64,000 bases of DNA from contig NZ_CP050022.2 in the NCBI RefSeq assembly GCF_011602485.2, positions 1,756,001-1,820,000 of the forward strand, given 5' to 3'. This document shows positions 7,151-16,740 of the stretch, piece after piece. A model generated the notes under the pieces. The model did no database searches. It had not been told where the DNA came from and was given only the letters and a program-made list of their open reading frames with translations. Both the position numbers and the translations under genes were made by a program. The DNA is from Bradyrhizobium sp. 1(2017). Lineage in GTDB: Bacteria > Pseudomonadota > Alphaproteobacteria > Rhizobiales > Xanthobacteraceae. Numbering within the stretch: position 1 is the first letter of the stretch; every line of letters begins with the position of its first letter.

Positions 7151-8449
7151 TTACGCGCCCTGCTGGCGGGCGCGGGAGGCGTGGGCCTGGAGCGCGCGGA
7201 TGCGCTCGGCGAGCGTTCCGCCACCCTCGGGCAGGCTCGCGGCGGCTGCGCCCTTGGCCGCGGCGTCGTTGGCCGGGCGCGGCGCCGGTTTCGGCGGCTG
7301 GCCGGCCTCGGCGGCGAGCAGGGCCTCGATCGGCGAGTTCGGGCCCTCGAGCTGCATCGCGAGTTTGGCCACTTCGGCGGCGATGTCGTTGATGCGCTCG
7401 CGCAGCAGCGCGTTCTCCATCCGCTCGGTCGCCCAGGAGCTCTCCGCCTGCTGCTGGATCGCGTTGACGTCGCGCTGCAGCTTGGCGCGCTCGTCGCGCG
7501 CAGTGCGGAGCTGTTCCTCCAGCGCGGTTTTTTCCGCACGCAGAGACTCGAAGGCGGCCGACGACTTGCCGCCGCTCAGGGCTGCGAGTTCGACGCGCAG
7601 TTCCTTGACGGTGCGTTCGGCGCCGTCATTGGCCTGGCGCAGCTGGTTGTTCTCGTAGTCGCGCTCGGCGAGCAGCTTGCCCTGCGTGGCGAGGCGGCCC
7701 TCGAGGTCGGAGACGCGGCCCGACAGCATCTCGGCCTCCTTCACCTGCACGATGAGCTGGCGATCGAGCTCGGTGACGCGCTGGCTCAGATTCTCGACGC
7801 GGCCGCGGGCCTCGGCGAGCTCGCGCGAGGCGGTCTCGGATTCGGTCCGCTCCAGCGCCAGGCGCGCCTGCGTCGCGGCGAACTCCTTCTCGGCGTCGCC
7901 GACGCGGTTCTTCAGTTCCTCGATCTGCGTGCGCACGGCGACCAGCTCGACCTGGCGGCTTTCCGCCATCATCGAACGGTCGGACAGCTCGGTGTTGATC
8001 CTGCCGAGCTCGGCCTGCTTGTCGGCCAGCGCGATCTCGGCCTCGCGCAGGGATGCGGTCTTGGCGTTGAACTCTTCTTCGGTGGCGCGGAGCTGCTCCT
8101 TCACCGCCTTCTCGCGCGCCTCCAGCGCGAAGATCGTGGCGTTCTTCTCGCCGAGCTCGATCTTCATGCGGTTGATGGCGTCGCTCTTCTTGCCGAGCTC
8201 GGCGAGCTGGCTCGTGGTCTTGTTCTTGAGCTGCTCGACGCTCATCTCCAGCCGTCGCGCCGACATGGCGAATTCGGCCCGGAGCTGGTCCTTGTCGGCC
8301 TGGATCTCGGCCATCGACAGCGGGGTGGCGGCCTCGAGCCGGCGCGTGGTCAGGCGCACCGCGCGGTTATGCACCAGCGGCACGATGGCAAGCCCGCACA
8401 GCATCGAGAGCAGGAAACCGATCGCCAGGTACATGATCGGTTCGACCAT
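7151..8449 (-). CDS. Membrane-anchored coiled-coil protein, 432 aa
   Basis: One N-terminal transmembrane helix (about residues 5-25, YLAIGFLLSMLCGLAIVPLV) is followed by a long, almost uninterrupted heptad-rich coiled coil (about 45-365) of Glu, Lys, Arg, Ala and Leu. A short Pro/Ala-rich linker and a basic C-terminal helix (LAERIRALQAHASRARQQGA) end the protein. No enzymatic domain is visible. Such proteins usually act as scaffolds or spacers at the inner membrane. It is a monocistronic gene between the tRNA and the DUF1134 gene. The dense antisense frame opposite it is a codon-bias shadow. Confidence 0.8.
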   Translation of the reverse strand: MVEPIMYLAIGFLLSMLCGLAIVPLVHNRAVRLTTRRLEAATPLSMAEIQADKDQLRAEFAMSARRLEMSVEQLKNKTTSQLAELGKKSDAINRMKIELGEKNATIFALEAREKAVKEQLRATEEEFNAKTASLREAEIALADKQAELGRINTELSDRSMMAESRQVELVAVRTQIEELKNRVGDAEKEFAATQARLALERTESETASRELAEARGRVENLSQRVTELDRQLIVQVKEAEMLSGRVSDLEGRLATQGKLLAERDYENNQLRQANDGAERTVKELRVELAALSGGKSSAAFESLRAEKTALEEQLRTARDERAKLQRDVNAIQQQAESSWATERMENALLRERINDIAAEVAKLAMQLEGPNSPIEALLAAEAGQPPKPAPRPANDAAAKGAAAASLPEGGGTLAERIRALQAHASRARQQGA

Positions 8450-8570
8450 GGTCCAGAACTCCCAGAGCTAAGGAAAAATTTACCAACGACCATGCCATGG
8501 CGGGCCGGCAAAAAGCCAGCCCCGCTCTGTCGTTAACCTTGATCTGTGAGCAGACGGGAGAAGGAAAACC

Positions 8571-9176
8571 CTAGAACGGGTTCCAGGTCGCGCGCGGGGT
8601 GTATTTGAGGTAGCCGATATTGGCTCCCAGCCGCAGGCCGAGGCCCGAGCGGATCGGCACCAGCACGATGTTGTTGGCGGTGAGCGCCGTCATCCCGAAA
8701 CCGCCGATGATGTAGGCCGAGCCGTCGAGGCCGGCGAAGCGCTGGTAGATCGCGTTGGTCGCGGGCAAATTGTAGACCAGCGTCATGGTGCGGGCACCGT
8801 CGCCGCCCCAGTCGAAGCCGAGCGAGGGGCCCTGCCAGTAGACGCGCAGATCCCCGGCGTTCTTGGTGTAGAGCGTGCCTTCGCCGTAGCGCAGGCCGGC
8901 GACGAAGGCACCAGAACCTTCCTCACCCAGGATATAGCCGTTCGGCAGGCCCCATTGGCTCACCGCCTTCTCGATGATCGAGGCGAGCCCGCGCGAAACA
9001 TTCCCGAAGAAGCGGTGGCCGGCATTGACGAGCTCATCCGGCCCATAGGTGCTGGGTGTCGGGGTCCGCTGTGGCGGCGGCAGGTCCGGCGGCGGCGCCG
9101 GCTGGGCGGAGGCCGGCACGATCCAGCCGACCATCGCGACGAGCGCGAGCGCAGCAAGGCGTGATGCGAAAGTCAT
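8571..9176 (-). CDS. DUF1134 (EipA-like) periplasmic envelope protein
   Basis: A signal peptide (residues 1-24, ending ASAQP) precedes a Pro-rich segment and a single DUF1134 domain (about 50-200). Typical stretches are GHRFFGNVSRGLASIIEKAV, GLRYGEGTLYTKNAG, FDWGGDGARTMTLVYNL and IGGFGMTA. In Brucella the homologue EipA forms a small beta-barrel in the periplasm and is needed for envelope integrity, with CtrA-linked control of its gene. The length of 201 residues is normal. The gene stands alone. Assignment to the family is firm; the function in this organism is transferred from Brucella. Confidence 0.9.
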   Translation of the reverse strand: MTFASRLAALALVAMVGWIVPASAQPAPPPDLPPPQRTPTPSTYGPDELVNAGHRFFGNVSRGLASIIEKAVSQWGLPNGYILGEEGSGAFVAGLRYGEGTLYTKNAGDLRVYWQGPSLGFDWGGDGARTMTLVYNLPATNAIYQRFAGLDGSAYIIGGFGMTALTANNIVLVPIRSGLGLRLGANIGYLKYTPRATWNPF

Positions 9177-9267
9177 AAAAGAACCCCTGGTATCGAATCC
9201 CGTCGCTTCCTTAACCTGACGCCAACAGGCACGGCTCTAGGTTGCGCCGGATGTCCCCTCGACTCGG

Positions 9268-9801
9268 ATGTTATCCGCAGCAACTATGACGGCACAACGG
9301 CAGGAAGATAGCCCTTTGCGCCCCGGAATTGCCTTGATCGGCCGTCTGGTCTGCCTGCTGGCGGGCATCTGGCTGACCTGCGCGGGGCTGCCGGCCAAGG
9401 CTGCCACCACCGAGCGGATCGTCATCAACCGTTTCAGCGGCGTCGCCATCGAGGGCTTCGACCCCGTCGCCTATTTCGTCGATGGCGCGGCCGCGCGGGG
9501 CACGGCGCAGTTCGAGGCAATCCTCTGGGGCGCGGTCTGGCGCTTCCGGAACGAGGGCAACCGGGCCTCCTTCGTGTCCCATCCCGAGATCTACGGACCG
9601 CAATACGGCGGCTATGATCCGGCCGATATCGCCCGCGGCGTCGCCATCGCCGGCAATCCCCGCTTCTTCGCGATCGTGGCCCAGCGGCTCTATCTGTTCA
9701 GCCGCGAAACCAATCGCGACGCCTTCGCCGCCGATCCCGAGCGCTTCCTCTATGAGGTCGGCAAGCGCTGGCCGGCGCTGCTGGACCAGCTCGGTCAGTA
9801 G
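9268..9801 (+). CDS. YHS-domain exported protein
   Basis: The N-terminus carries a signal or anchor (about residues 23-45, LIGRLVCLLAGIWLTCAGLPAKA). The rest matches the YHS-like module found in many alphaproteobacterial hypothetical proteins: GFDPVAYFVDG, then AILWGAVWRF, NRASFVSHPEIYGPQYGGY and a C-terminal NRDAFAADPERFL. YHS domains are thought to bind metals; this subtype lacks the Cys of classical YHS. ATG codons at 9268 and 9286 are both possible starts. It converges on cysQ with only 9 bases between. Confidence 0.8.
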   Translation: MLSAATMTAQRQEDSPLRPGIALIGRLVCLLAGIWLTCAGLPAKAATTERIVINRFSGVAIEGFDPVAYFVDGAAARGTAQFEAILWGAVWRFRNEGNRASFVSHPEIYGPQYGGYDPADIARGVAIAGNPRFFAIVAQRLYLFSRETNRDAFAADPERFLYEVGKRWPALLDQLGQ

Positions 9802-9810
9802 CAAGCCCGG

Positions 9811-10647
9811 TCAGGAGCGGCCGACCACGTCAGAAATCACCGCCTGCGGGTCACCCCAGGCGATGAACTCCGGGATGATGAAACCGCTGCCGCTGCGCTG
9901 GCCGAAGCGGAGCGCGCCGCCCTGGCCGTCGGTCACCCTGCCGCCCGCCGCGGTCACGACCGCGCAGCCGGCCCCGACGTCCCATTCCGATGTCGGCCCG
10001 AAGCGGGGATAGATGTCGGCGCTGCCGTCCGCGATCCGGCCGAATTTCACCGCCGAGCCACACGTCTTCCTCACGGCATTGGAGCGGCTATCGATGAAAG
10101 CCTCGCTTCTGGGATCGCCATGCGAGCGGCTCACCGCCGCGATCCAGGGCTCGCCTTGCGCCGGCAGCTTGCGGGTGCGGATCGGCTCGGCCGTACCGAT
10201 GGTCACGCCCTTAAAGCTGACGCGCTCGGCGCCGCGCCCGACGATACCGCGCCAGAGCAGGCCGAGCGCGGGCGCGGAGACGATGCCGAGCAGCGGCACG
10301 CCCTCGGTCACCACGGCGAGGTTGACGGTGAACTCGTCGCGGCCGGCGACGAACTCCTTGGTGCCGTCCAGAGGATCGATCAGGAAGAAGCTGCCCTGGA
10401 ACGGCGGGGAGGCGAGCTGGGTCCGCTCTTCCGACAGCGTCGGCACGTCGACGGCGAGCTGCGCGAGGCCTTCGGCGATGATGCGGTCGGCGGCAAGGTC
10501 CGCCTCCGTCACCGGCGAGCCGTCCTGCTTGCCGTCGACCCGCATCGCCGCGCGGTTGACGGCCAGGATCGCTTCGCCCGCCTTCACCACCAGCGCGGTG
10601 AGCGGCTCCATCAGGCCGGATGCGGCCGCATCGTCGATCATCCTCAC
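9811..10647 (-). CDS. cysQ: 3'(2'),5'-bisphosphate nucleotidase CysQ
   Basis: Removes the 3'-phosphate from PAP/PAPS, preventing toxic build-up during sulfate assimilation. It belongs to the Mg-dependent, Li-sensitive inositol monophosphatase superfamily. Metal ligands are visible: Glu73/Glu74 in LSEE, and Asp91 and Asp94 in LIDPLDGTKEF. A second signature EWDVGAGCAVVTAAGG lies near the C-terminus. The length of 278 residues is slightly above the E. coli enzyme. The start may be the Met at residue 13 (MEPLTALV) rather than residue 1. Monocistronic. Confidence 0.92.
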   Translation of the reverse strand: MRMIDDAAASGLMEPLTALVVKAGEAILAVNRAAMRVDGKQDGSPVTEADLAADRIIAEGLAQLAVDVPTLSEERTQLASPPFQGSFFLIDPLDGTKEFVAGRDEFTVNLAVVTEGVPLLGIVSAPALGLLWRGIVGRGAERVSFKGVTIGTAEPIRTRKLPAQGEPWIAAVSRSHGDPRSEAFIDSRSNAVRKTCGSAVKFGRIADGSADIYPRFGPTSEWDVGAGCAVVTAAGGRVTDGQGGALRFGQRSGSGFIIPEFIAWGDPQAVISDVVGRS

Positions 10648-10854
10648 TTGCGTGCCTCATTCATCGGCAAGTTTCGTCCCTCTCGGTTGATTCGCCCTGA
10701 TCGATTCGACCGGGGCCTTTATGGCCGCTTCGAACCTATCGCAAGCTAGCTGCCGCGGGCTTGCGAATGTTAGAACCCGCAGCATCCGTCAAGCATGCGT
10801 GATTCGCGGCGTCCAGCGCCGTGCAATTCCAGGAACCCTCCAGGACCCCATTAT

Positions 10855-11508
10855 ATGTCTGACGCTTCGTCGCCCGCGACCGCCACTGCTCCCGATATGC
10901 TCGAACTCGCTGCGCTCTTGTGCTCGCGGGTCTGCCACGATCTCATCAGCCCCGTTGGCGCCATCGTCAACGGGCTCGAAGTGCTCGACGACGATCCCAA
11001 GCCCGAGGACCGCGAGTTCGCGCTCGACCTGATTCGCAAGAGTGCCAAGACCGCCTCGGCCCGGCTCCAGTTCTGCCGCCTCGCCTTCGGCGCCGCCGGC
11101 TCGTCCGGCGCGCAGATCGATCTCGGCGATGCCCAGACCATGGCGCGCGGCCACATCGAGGACGGCAAGTGCTCGATCACCTGGAATCTGCCGCGACTGC
11201 TGCTGCCGAAGAATCGCGTCAAGCTGCTGCTCAACATGCTGGTCGTTGCCCAGCACACCATCCCGCGCGGCGGCATGCTGACGATCGATCCGATCGGCGA
11301 GGGCGAGACGATGAGCTTTCGCATCACTGCGACCGGACACAATGCGCGTCTGCCGCAGAACATCTCCGAGCTCCTCAGCGGCGAGCGTGGACCGGCGGCC
11401 GACGCACATGCGATCCAGCCTTATTATACGCGGCTGCTCGCGCTGGCCTGCGGGCTCACGGTGACGCTCAAGCCGGAAGGCGAAGCCATCATCGTTAGCG
11501 CTTCGTAA
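10855..11508 (+). CDS. chpT: Histidine phosphotransferase ChpT
   Basis: ChpT relays phosphate from the CckA kinase to CtrA and CpdR in the alphaproteobacterial cell-cycle circuit. The protein (217 residues from the ATG at 10855) shows the dimerisation/phosphotransfer helices with the acceptor His in LLCSRVCHDLISPVGAIVNGLE, followed by a degenerate HATPase-like domain (about 90-215). The ATG at 10855 is preceded by AGGA-type sequence; an upstream in-frame start at 10795 is unlikely. It lies about 200 bases upstream of cheA and in the same direction, and ctrA, its classical target, is 9 kb away. Confidence 0.88.
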   Translation: MSDASSPATATAPDMLELAALLCSRVCHDLISPVGAIVNGLEVLDDDPKPEDREFALDLIRKSAKTASARLQFCRLAFGAAGSSGAQIDLGDAQTMARGHIEDGKCSITWNLPRLLLPKNRVKLLLNMLVVAQHTIPRGGMLTIDPIGEGETMSFRITATGHNARLPQNISELLSGERGPAADAHAIQPYYTRLLALACGLTVTLKPEGEAIIVSAS

Positions 11509-11705
11509 ACGCGCACGTCGCTCTCGGACCGTTAATCGAATCTTTACGAGGCGCTTCGGCTTGTCCGGAGCGCCTTATCTCTTTGTTGGTTCCGTTCTTT
11601 TGCACATACTCAACCAATATTAAACGCTTTGCGGTGAAGCTGGCTTCATTCCGAAATGGCGCATCACGTCTCGTGCGCGCCCTCCCTGTATGAAGGCCTG
11701 TTTTT

Positions 11706-14534
11706 ATGGATGATCTGTTGCGGGAGTTTTTGACGGAGACCAGCGAGAGCCTGGACACCGTCGACAATCAGCTGGTGAAGTTCGAGCAGGAGCCGAACAA
11801 CGCCAAGATCCTGGATAACATCTTCCGCCTCGTCCACACCATCAAGGGTACCTGCGGCTTCCTCGGCCTGCCGCGACTGGAAGCGCTGGCGCATGCCGGC
11901 GAGACCTTGATGGGCAAATTCCGTGACGGCATGCCGGTGACCGGGCAGGCGGTGACGGTGATCCTGTCCTCGATCGACCGCATCAAGGAGATCCTGGCCG
12001 GCCTCGAGGCGACCGAAGCCGAGCCCGAGGGCAACGACCGCGACCTCATCGACAAGCTGGAAGCGATGGTCGAGCAGGGCATGGCGGCAATGTCAGCGTC
12101 GGCTTCGCCGATCGCGTCAGGCTCGGCGCAGCCGATGCCGGCTGGAAGTGCCGCCGCTCCCGTTGCCGAAGCCCCGCCGCTGGTGCCGGAGGCCCCGGCT
12201 GCCGCGCCCGCCAAGGAGATGACCACGGGCACGCTGATCGACCAGACGCTGGAGCGTCCCTTGCGTCCGGGCGAGGTCTCGCTCGACGAGCTCGAGCGCG
12301 CCTTCCGCGAGACCGCGATCGAAGCGCCGGCCCCGGCCCCCGTTGCCAAAGCCGAGCCCGCGCCTGAAGCTCCGGCCGCCAAGGAGATTGCCAAGGAGGC
12401 TGCAAAACCCGCCAAGGAGAAGGCCGCGCCGAAGAAGTCGATGGCCGACGAGAATGCCGGCGAAGGTGCCAGCATCGCCAACCAGTCGATCCGCGTCAAC
12501 GTGGACACGCTGGAGCATTTGATGACCATGGTCTCCGAGCTGGTGCTGACCCGCAACCAGCTGCTGGAGATCTCCCGCCGCAACGAGGACACCGAGTTCA
12601 AGGTGCCGCTGCAGCGCCTGTCCAACGTCACCGCCGAGCTGCAGGAGGGCGTCATGAAGACGCGCATGCAGCCGATCGGCAATGCCTGGCAGAAGCTGCC
12701 CCGCATCGTCCGCGACCTCTCTAGCGAACTCGGCAAGCAGATCGAGCTGGAGATGCACGGCGCCGACACCGAGCTCGACCGCCAGGTGCTCGACCTGATC
12801 AAGGACCCGCTCACCCACATGGTGCGCAACTCCGCCGATCATGGCCTCGAGACCCCCGCCGAGCGTCTTGCCTCCGGCAAGGGCGAGCAGGGCACCATTC
12901 GCCTGTCCGCCTATCACGAAGGCGGCCACATCATCATCTGCATCGCCGACAACGGAAGGGGCCTCAACACCGAGAAGATCAAGGCCAAGGCGATCTCGTC
13001 AGGCCTCGTCACCGAGGCCGAGCTCGAGAAGATGAGCGAGGCCCAGATCCACAAGTTCATCTTCGCGCCCGGCTTCTCGACCGCGGCCGCCATCACCTCG
13101 GTCTCGGGCCGCGGCGTCGGCATGGACGTGGTCCGCACCAATATCGACCAGATCGGCGGCACCATCGACATCAAGAGCGTGGCTGGCGAGGGAAGCTCCG
13201 TCACCATCAAGATCCCGCTGACCCTGGCCATCGTCTCGGCCCTGATCGTGGAAGCTGCCGGCGACCGCTTCGCCATCCCGCAGCTCTCGGTGGTCGAGCT
13301 GGTGCGCGCCCGCGCCAACTCCGAGCACCGCATCGAGCGCATCAAGGACACCGCGGTCCTCCGCCTGCGCAACAAGCTGCTGCCGCTGATCCACCTCAAG
13401 AAGCTGCTCAAGATCGACGACGGCGCCGCATCCGATCCCGAGAACGGCTTCATCGTGGTGACCCAGGTCGGCAGCCAGACCTTTGGCATCGTCGTCGACG
13501 GCGTGTTCCACACCGAAGAAATCGTGGTCAAGCCGATGTCGACCAAGCTGCGTCACATCGACATGTTCTCCGGCAACACCATCCTGGGCGATGGCGCGGT
13601 GATCATGATCATCGACCCCAACGGCATCGCCAAGGCGCTCGGCGCCGCCGGCTCCTCGGCCCATGACATGGGCGACGAGAACGGCGCGCATCACATCGGA
13701 TCGGGCGAGCAGACCACTTCGCTTCTCGTCTTCCGCGCCGGCTCGTCGCAGCCCAAGGCGGTCCCGCTCGGGCTCGTCACCCGCCTGGAAGAGCTGCCCG
13801 CCGACAAGATCGAGTTCTCCAACGGCCGCTACATGGTGCAGTACCGCGAGCAGCTGATGCCGCTCGTCGCCATGGAGGGCGTCACCATTGCCAGCCAGGG
13901 CGCCCAGCCGATCCTGGTGTTCGCCGATGACGGCCGCTCCATGGGGCTCGTCGTCGACGAGATCATCGACATCGTCGAGGAACGGCTCAACATCGAGGTC
14001 GGCGGCTCCAGCCAGGGCATTCTGGGCTCGGCCGTGATCAAGGGTCAGGCCACCGAGGTGATCGACGTCGGCCACTTCCTGCCGATGGCGTTCGCCGACT
14101 GGTTCACCCGCAAGGAGATGAAGCCGTCGCTGCACTCGCAGTCGGTGCTGCTGGTCGACGACTCAGCGTTCTTCCGCAACATGCTGGCGCCGGTGCTGAA
14201 GGCGGCCGGCTACCGCGTCCGCACCGCGCCGACCGCGCAGGAGGGCCTGGCTGCGCTGCGCGCGCAGAGCTTCGACGTGGTGCTGACCGACATCGAGATG
14301 CCCGACATGAACGGGTTCGAGTTCGCGGAAGTGATCCGCTCGGACAACAATCTGGGCGCGATGCCGATCATCGGCCTGTCCGCCCTGGTGTCGCCGGCGG
14401 CGATCGAGCGCGGCCGTCAGGCCGGCTTCCACGACTATGTCGCCAAGTTCGACCGTCCCGGTCTGATCGCGGCGCTGAAGGAGCAGACCGCGGGCGCCGC
14501 CGGCGCCTCCGAGCTGAGCCGGGCAGCGGCGTAA
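11706..14534 (+). CDS. cheA: Hybrid chemotaxis histidine kinase CheA with receiver domain
   Basis: Central kinase of chemotaxis, 942 residues. Order of domains: HPt (1-105, acceptor His44 in RLVHTIKGTCGF), an Ala/Pro/Glu-rich linker (about 115-255), P3 dimerisation (about 258-320), HATPase (about 330-500, N box HMVRNSADHGLE near 371), a first CheW-like domain (about 505-645), a second degenerate CheW-like domain (about 670-805), and a receiver domain (813-930, phosphoacceptor Asp862 in LTDIEMPDMNG). The usual P2 CheY-binding domain is not evident and may be replaced by the linker. The fused receiver probably acts as a phosphate sink. It is followed by cheW 27 bases on. Confidence 0.95.
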   Translation: MDDLLREFLTETSESLDTVDNQLVKFEQEPNNAKILDNIFRLVHTIKGTCGFLGLPRLEALAHAGETLMGKFRDGMPVTGQAVTVILSSIDRIKEILAGLEATEAEPEGNDRDLIDKLEAMVEQGMAAMSASASPIASGSAQPMPAGSAAAPVAEAPPLVPEAPAAAPAKEMTTGTLIDQTLERPLRPGEVSLDELERAFRETAIEAPAPAPVAKAEPAPEAPAAKEIAKEAAKPAKEKAAPKKSMADENAGEGASIANQSIRVNVDTLEHLMTMVSELVLTRNQLLEISRRNEDTEFKVPLQRLSNVTAELQEGVMKTRMQPIGNAWQKLPRIVRDLSSELGKQIELEMHGADTELDRQVLDLIKDPLTHMVRNSADHGLETPAERLASGKGEQGTIRLSAYHEGGHIIICIADNGRGLNTEKIKAKAISSGLVTEAELEKMSEAQIHKFIFAPGFSTAAAITSVSGRGVGMDVVRTNIDQIGGTIDIKSVAGEGSSVTIKIPLTLAIVSALIVEAAGDRFAIPQLSVVELVRARANSEHRIERIKDTAVLRLRNKLLPLIHLKKLLKIDDGAASDPENGFIVVTQVGSQTFGIVVDGVFHTEEIVVKPMSTKLRHIDMFSGNTILGDGAVIMIIDPNGIAKALGAAGSSAHDMGDENGAHHIGSGEQTTSLLVFRAGSSQPKAVPLGLVTRLEELPADKIEFSNGRYMVQYREQLMPLVAMEGVTIASQGAQPILVFADDGRSMGLVVDEIIDIVEERLNIEVGGSSQGILGSAVIKGQATEVIDVGHFLPMAFADWFTRKEMKPSLHSQSVLLVDDSAFFRNMLAPVLKAAGYRVRTAPTAQEGLAALRAQSFDVVLTDIEMPDMNGFEFAEVIRSDNNLGAMPIIGLSALVSPAAIERGRQAGFHDYVAKFDRPGLIAALKEQTAGAAGASELSRAAA

Positions 14535-14561
14535 GCAGGACAGGGATCAGGAGACACCGAG

Positions 14562-15032
14562 ATGACCAACAAGACCCAATCAGCCGAAGGCGCCATGGTC
14601 GAATACGTCACCGCGATGATCGGCGGCCAGCTGTTCGGGCTGCCGATCTCCCGCGTGCAGGACGTGTTCATGCCCGAGCGCGTCACCCGCGTGCCGCTGT
14701 CCTCGCGCGAGATCGCGGGCGTGCTGAATCTGCGCGGCCGCATCGTCACCGTGGTCGACATGCGCGCCCGCCTCGGCCTGCCCAGGGCCGAGGACGGCAA
14801 GGTGCCGATGGCGGTCGGCGTCGACCTGCGCGGTGAATCCTATGGCCTGCTCATCGACCAGATCGGCGAGGTGCTGCGCCTGCCCGAGGCCGGCATGGAG
14901 GAGAACCCCGTCAACCTCGATCCCCGCATGGCCAAGCTCGCCGGCGGCGTCCACCGTCTCGACGGCCAGCTCATGGTCGTCCTCGACGTCGATCGCGTCC
15001 TCGAGCTCGCGCCTGACATGATGGCGGCCTGA
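14562..15032 (+). CDS. cheW: Chemotaxis adaptor CheW
   Basis: Couples chemoreceptors to CheA at the polar array. The 156 residues form one CheW domain: EYVTAMIGGQLFGLPISRVQ at the start, then VPLSSREIAGVLNLRGRIVT containing the conserved NLRG, and LLIDQIGEVLRLP. A ribosome site (GGAG, 14550-14553) precedes the ATG. Position between cheA and cheY fits a single operon. Confidence 0.95.
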   Translation: MTNKTQSAEGAMVEYVTAMIGGQLFGLPISRVQDVFMPERVTRVPLSSREIAGVLNLRGRIVTVVDMRARLGLPRAEDGKVPMAVGVDLRGESYGLLIDQIGEVLRLPEAGMEENPVNLDPRMAKLAGGVHRLDGQLMVVLDVDRVLELAPDMMAA

Positions 15033-15103
15033 TACGGCGGCACTGCCGCCGACGTGCCAGTAGTTGGAAGTACCCCCGCAAAGGGGAGGAAGCAGAGGTT
15101 CAC

Positions 15104-15469
15104 ATGCGAACTTGTCTCGTCGTTGATGATTCCAGCGTCATCCGCAAGGTTGCGCGCCGGATCCTTGAAGGCCTCGACTTCCAGATCCTCGAAGCCGAGG
15201 ACGGAGAGAAGGCGCTCGAGGCCTGCAAGCGCGGCCTGCCCGATGCGGTGCTGCTCGACTGGAACATGCCCGTCATGGACGGCTACGAGTTTCTCGGTCA
15301 TCTCAGGCGCATGCCCGGCGGCGACCAGCCCAAGGTCGTGTTCTGCACCACCGAGAACGACGTCGCGCACATTGCCCGCGCGCTGCACGCCGGTGCCAAC
15401 GAATACATCATGAAGCCCTTCGACAAGGACATCGTGACGGCGAAATTCCAGGAAGTCGGCCTGATCTGA
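15104..15469 (+). CDS. cheY: Chemotaxis response regulator CheY
   Basis: Single receiver domain of 121 residues that carries the CheA signal to the flagellar motor or acts as an additional phosphate sink. Acidic pocket Asp8/Asp9, phosphoacceptor Asp52 in LLDWNMPVMDG, switch Thr82/Thr83 and Lys104 in YIMKPF are all present. A ribosome site (GGGGAGG) lies 20 bases upstream of the ATG. A second CheY elsewhere in the genome is likely, as usual in this group. Confidence 0.93.
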   Translation: MRTCLVVDDSSVIRKVARRILEGLDFQILEAEDGEKALEACKRGLPDAVLLDWNMPVMDGYEFLGHLRRMPGGDQPKVVFCTTENDVAHIARALHAGANEYIMKPFDKDIVTAKFQEVGLI

Positions 15470-15543
15470 GCGAACGCCCGGAGGCTGAACGGGTCCTTCG
15501 GCGCTGGTTTTCAAATGAACCGTTCGGTCTGAGTTGGTGAGTA

Positions 15544-16740
15544 ATGAGTGTTGCGTTCGCAGGTAAGTCGACCACGGGCTCGTCGCGCGAAGCCGGGCCG
15601 CTGCGGGTGATGATCGTCGACGACTCCGTCGTCATCCGCGGTCTGATCTCGCGCTGGATCGGTGCCGAGCACGACATGGAGGTCGCGGCCTCGCTGCGCA
15701 CCGGACTCGAGGCGGTCAACCAGGTCGAGCGCATCAACCCCGACGTCGCCGTGCTCGATATCGAAATGCCCGAGCTCGACGGCCTGTCGGCGCTGCCGCA
15801 GCTGCTGGCGAAGAAGCGCGATCTCGTCATCATCATGGCCTCGACGCTGACCCGCCGCAACGCCGAGATCAGCTTCAAGGCGCTGTCGCTCGGCGCCGCC
15901 GACTATATTCCGAAGCCGGAATCGACGCGCGAGGCGTCGGCCGCGGACATCTTCCACCACGATCTGATCCAGAAGATCCGTCACCTCGGCGCGCGCCTGC
16001 GCAGAAAGCCCGCGGTTGCGAGCCCGCCATTGGCGCCCGCCGGCCCCGCACCGGCCGCCGCACGTGCACCGGTTGTCGCGCGGCCCGCCGCGCCCGCACC
16101 GGCCGTGCATGCGCCGTCGTCGGGAGCGCTGGCCCTGCGCCCGTTCTCGACCCAGACCCCCAAGGTGCTGTTGATCGGCTCATCGACCGGCGGTCCCCAG
16201 GCGCTGATGACGCTCGTCACCGAGCTCGGCCCCGTGATCGACCGCGTCCCGGTGCTGATCACCCAGCACATGCCGCCGACCTTCACCACCATTCTTGCCG
16301 AGCATCTGGCGCGTTCGAGCCGCAAGCCGGCGGCCGAGGCGGTCGACGGCGAGCCGGTGAAGCCGGGGCGGATCTATCTGGCGCCCGGCGGCAAGCACAT
16401 GCGCGTCGTGCGCAGCGGCGCGGACGCCGCGATCGCACTCGACGATGGTCCCGCCGTCAATTTCTGCAAGCCCGCGGTCGATCCGCTCTTCACCTCCGCC
16501 ATCGACATCTGGCACGGCGGCATCCTCTCCGTGATTCTGACGGGCATGGGCTCGGACGGCATGCGCGGGGGCAAGGACATCGTTGCTGCCGGCGGCAGCG
16601 TCATCGCGCAGGACGAGGCCACGAGCGTGGTCTGGGGCATGCCGGGCGCGGCGGCCAATGCCGGCATCTGCGCCGCGATCCTGCCGCTCAACCAGATCGG
16701 CGCCAAGGTCAAACGCCTGTTCGCGGGAGACCGTTCGTGA
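15544..16740 (+). CDS. cheB: Chemotaxis protein-glutamate methylesterase CheB
   Basis: Removes methyl groups from, and deamidates, chemoreceptors during adaptation. N-terminal receiver domain (20-140, phosphoacceptor Asp72 in [10 protein letters not shown]), an Ala/Pro-rich linker (about 155-200), and the methylesterase domain (205-395). The catalytic triad is Ser214 (IGSSTGGPQ), His242 (QHMPPTF) and Asp339 (TGMGSDG). The length of 398 residues is somewhat longer than the enterobacterial enzyme because of the linker. Its stop overlaps the GTG start of cheR by four bases, indicating coupled translation. Confidence 0.95.
   Translation: MSVAFAGKSTTGSSREAGPLRVMIVDDSVVIRGLISRWIGAEHDMEVAASLRTGLEAVNQVERINPDVAVLDIEMPELDGLSALPQLLAKKRDLVIIMASTLTRRNAEISFKALSLGAADYIPKPESTREASAADIFHHDLIQKIRHLGARLRRKPAVASPPLAPAGPAPAAARAPVVARPAAPAPAVHAPSSGALALRPFSTQTPKVLLIGSSTGGPQALMTLVTELGPVIDRVPVLITQHMPPTFTTILAEHLARSSRKPAAEAVDGEPVKPGRIYLAPGGKHMRVVRSGADAAIALDDGPAVNFCKPAVDPLFTSAIDIWHGGILSVILTGMGSDGMRGGKDIVAAGGSVIAQDEATSVVWGMPGAAANAGICAAILPLNQIGAKVKRLFAGDRS

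Noticed and set aside
7181..8536. Forward-strand frame of 451 codons opposite the coiled-coil gene
   Set aside because: Leu/Gly/Ala-rich mirror of the coiled coil's codons; no start context and no recognisable domain.
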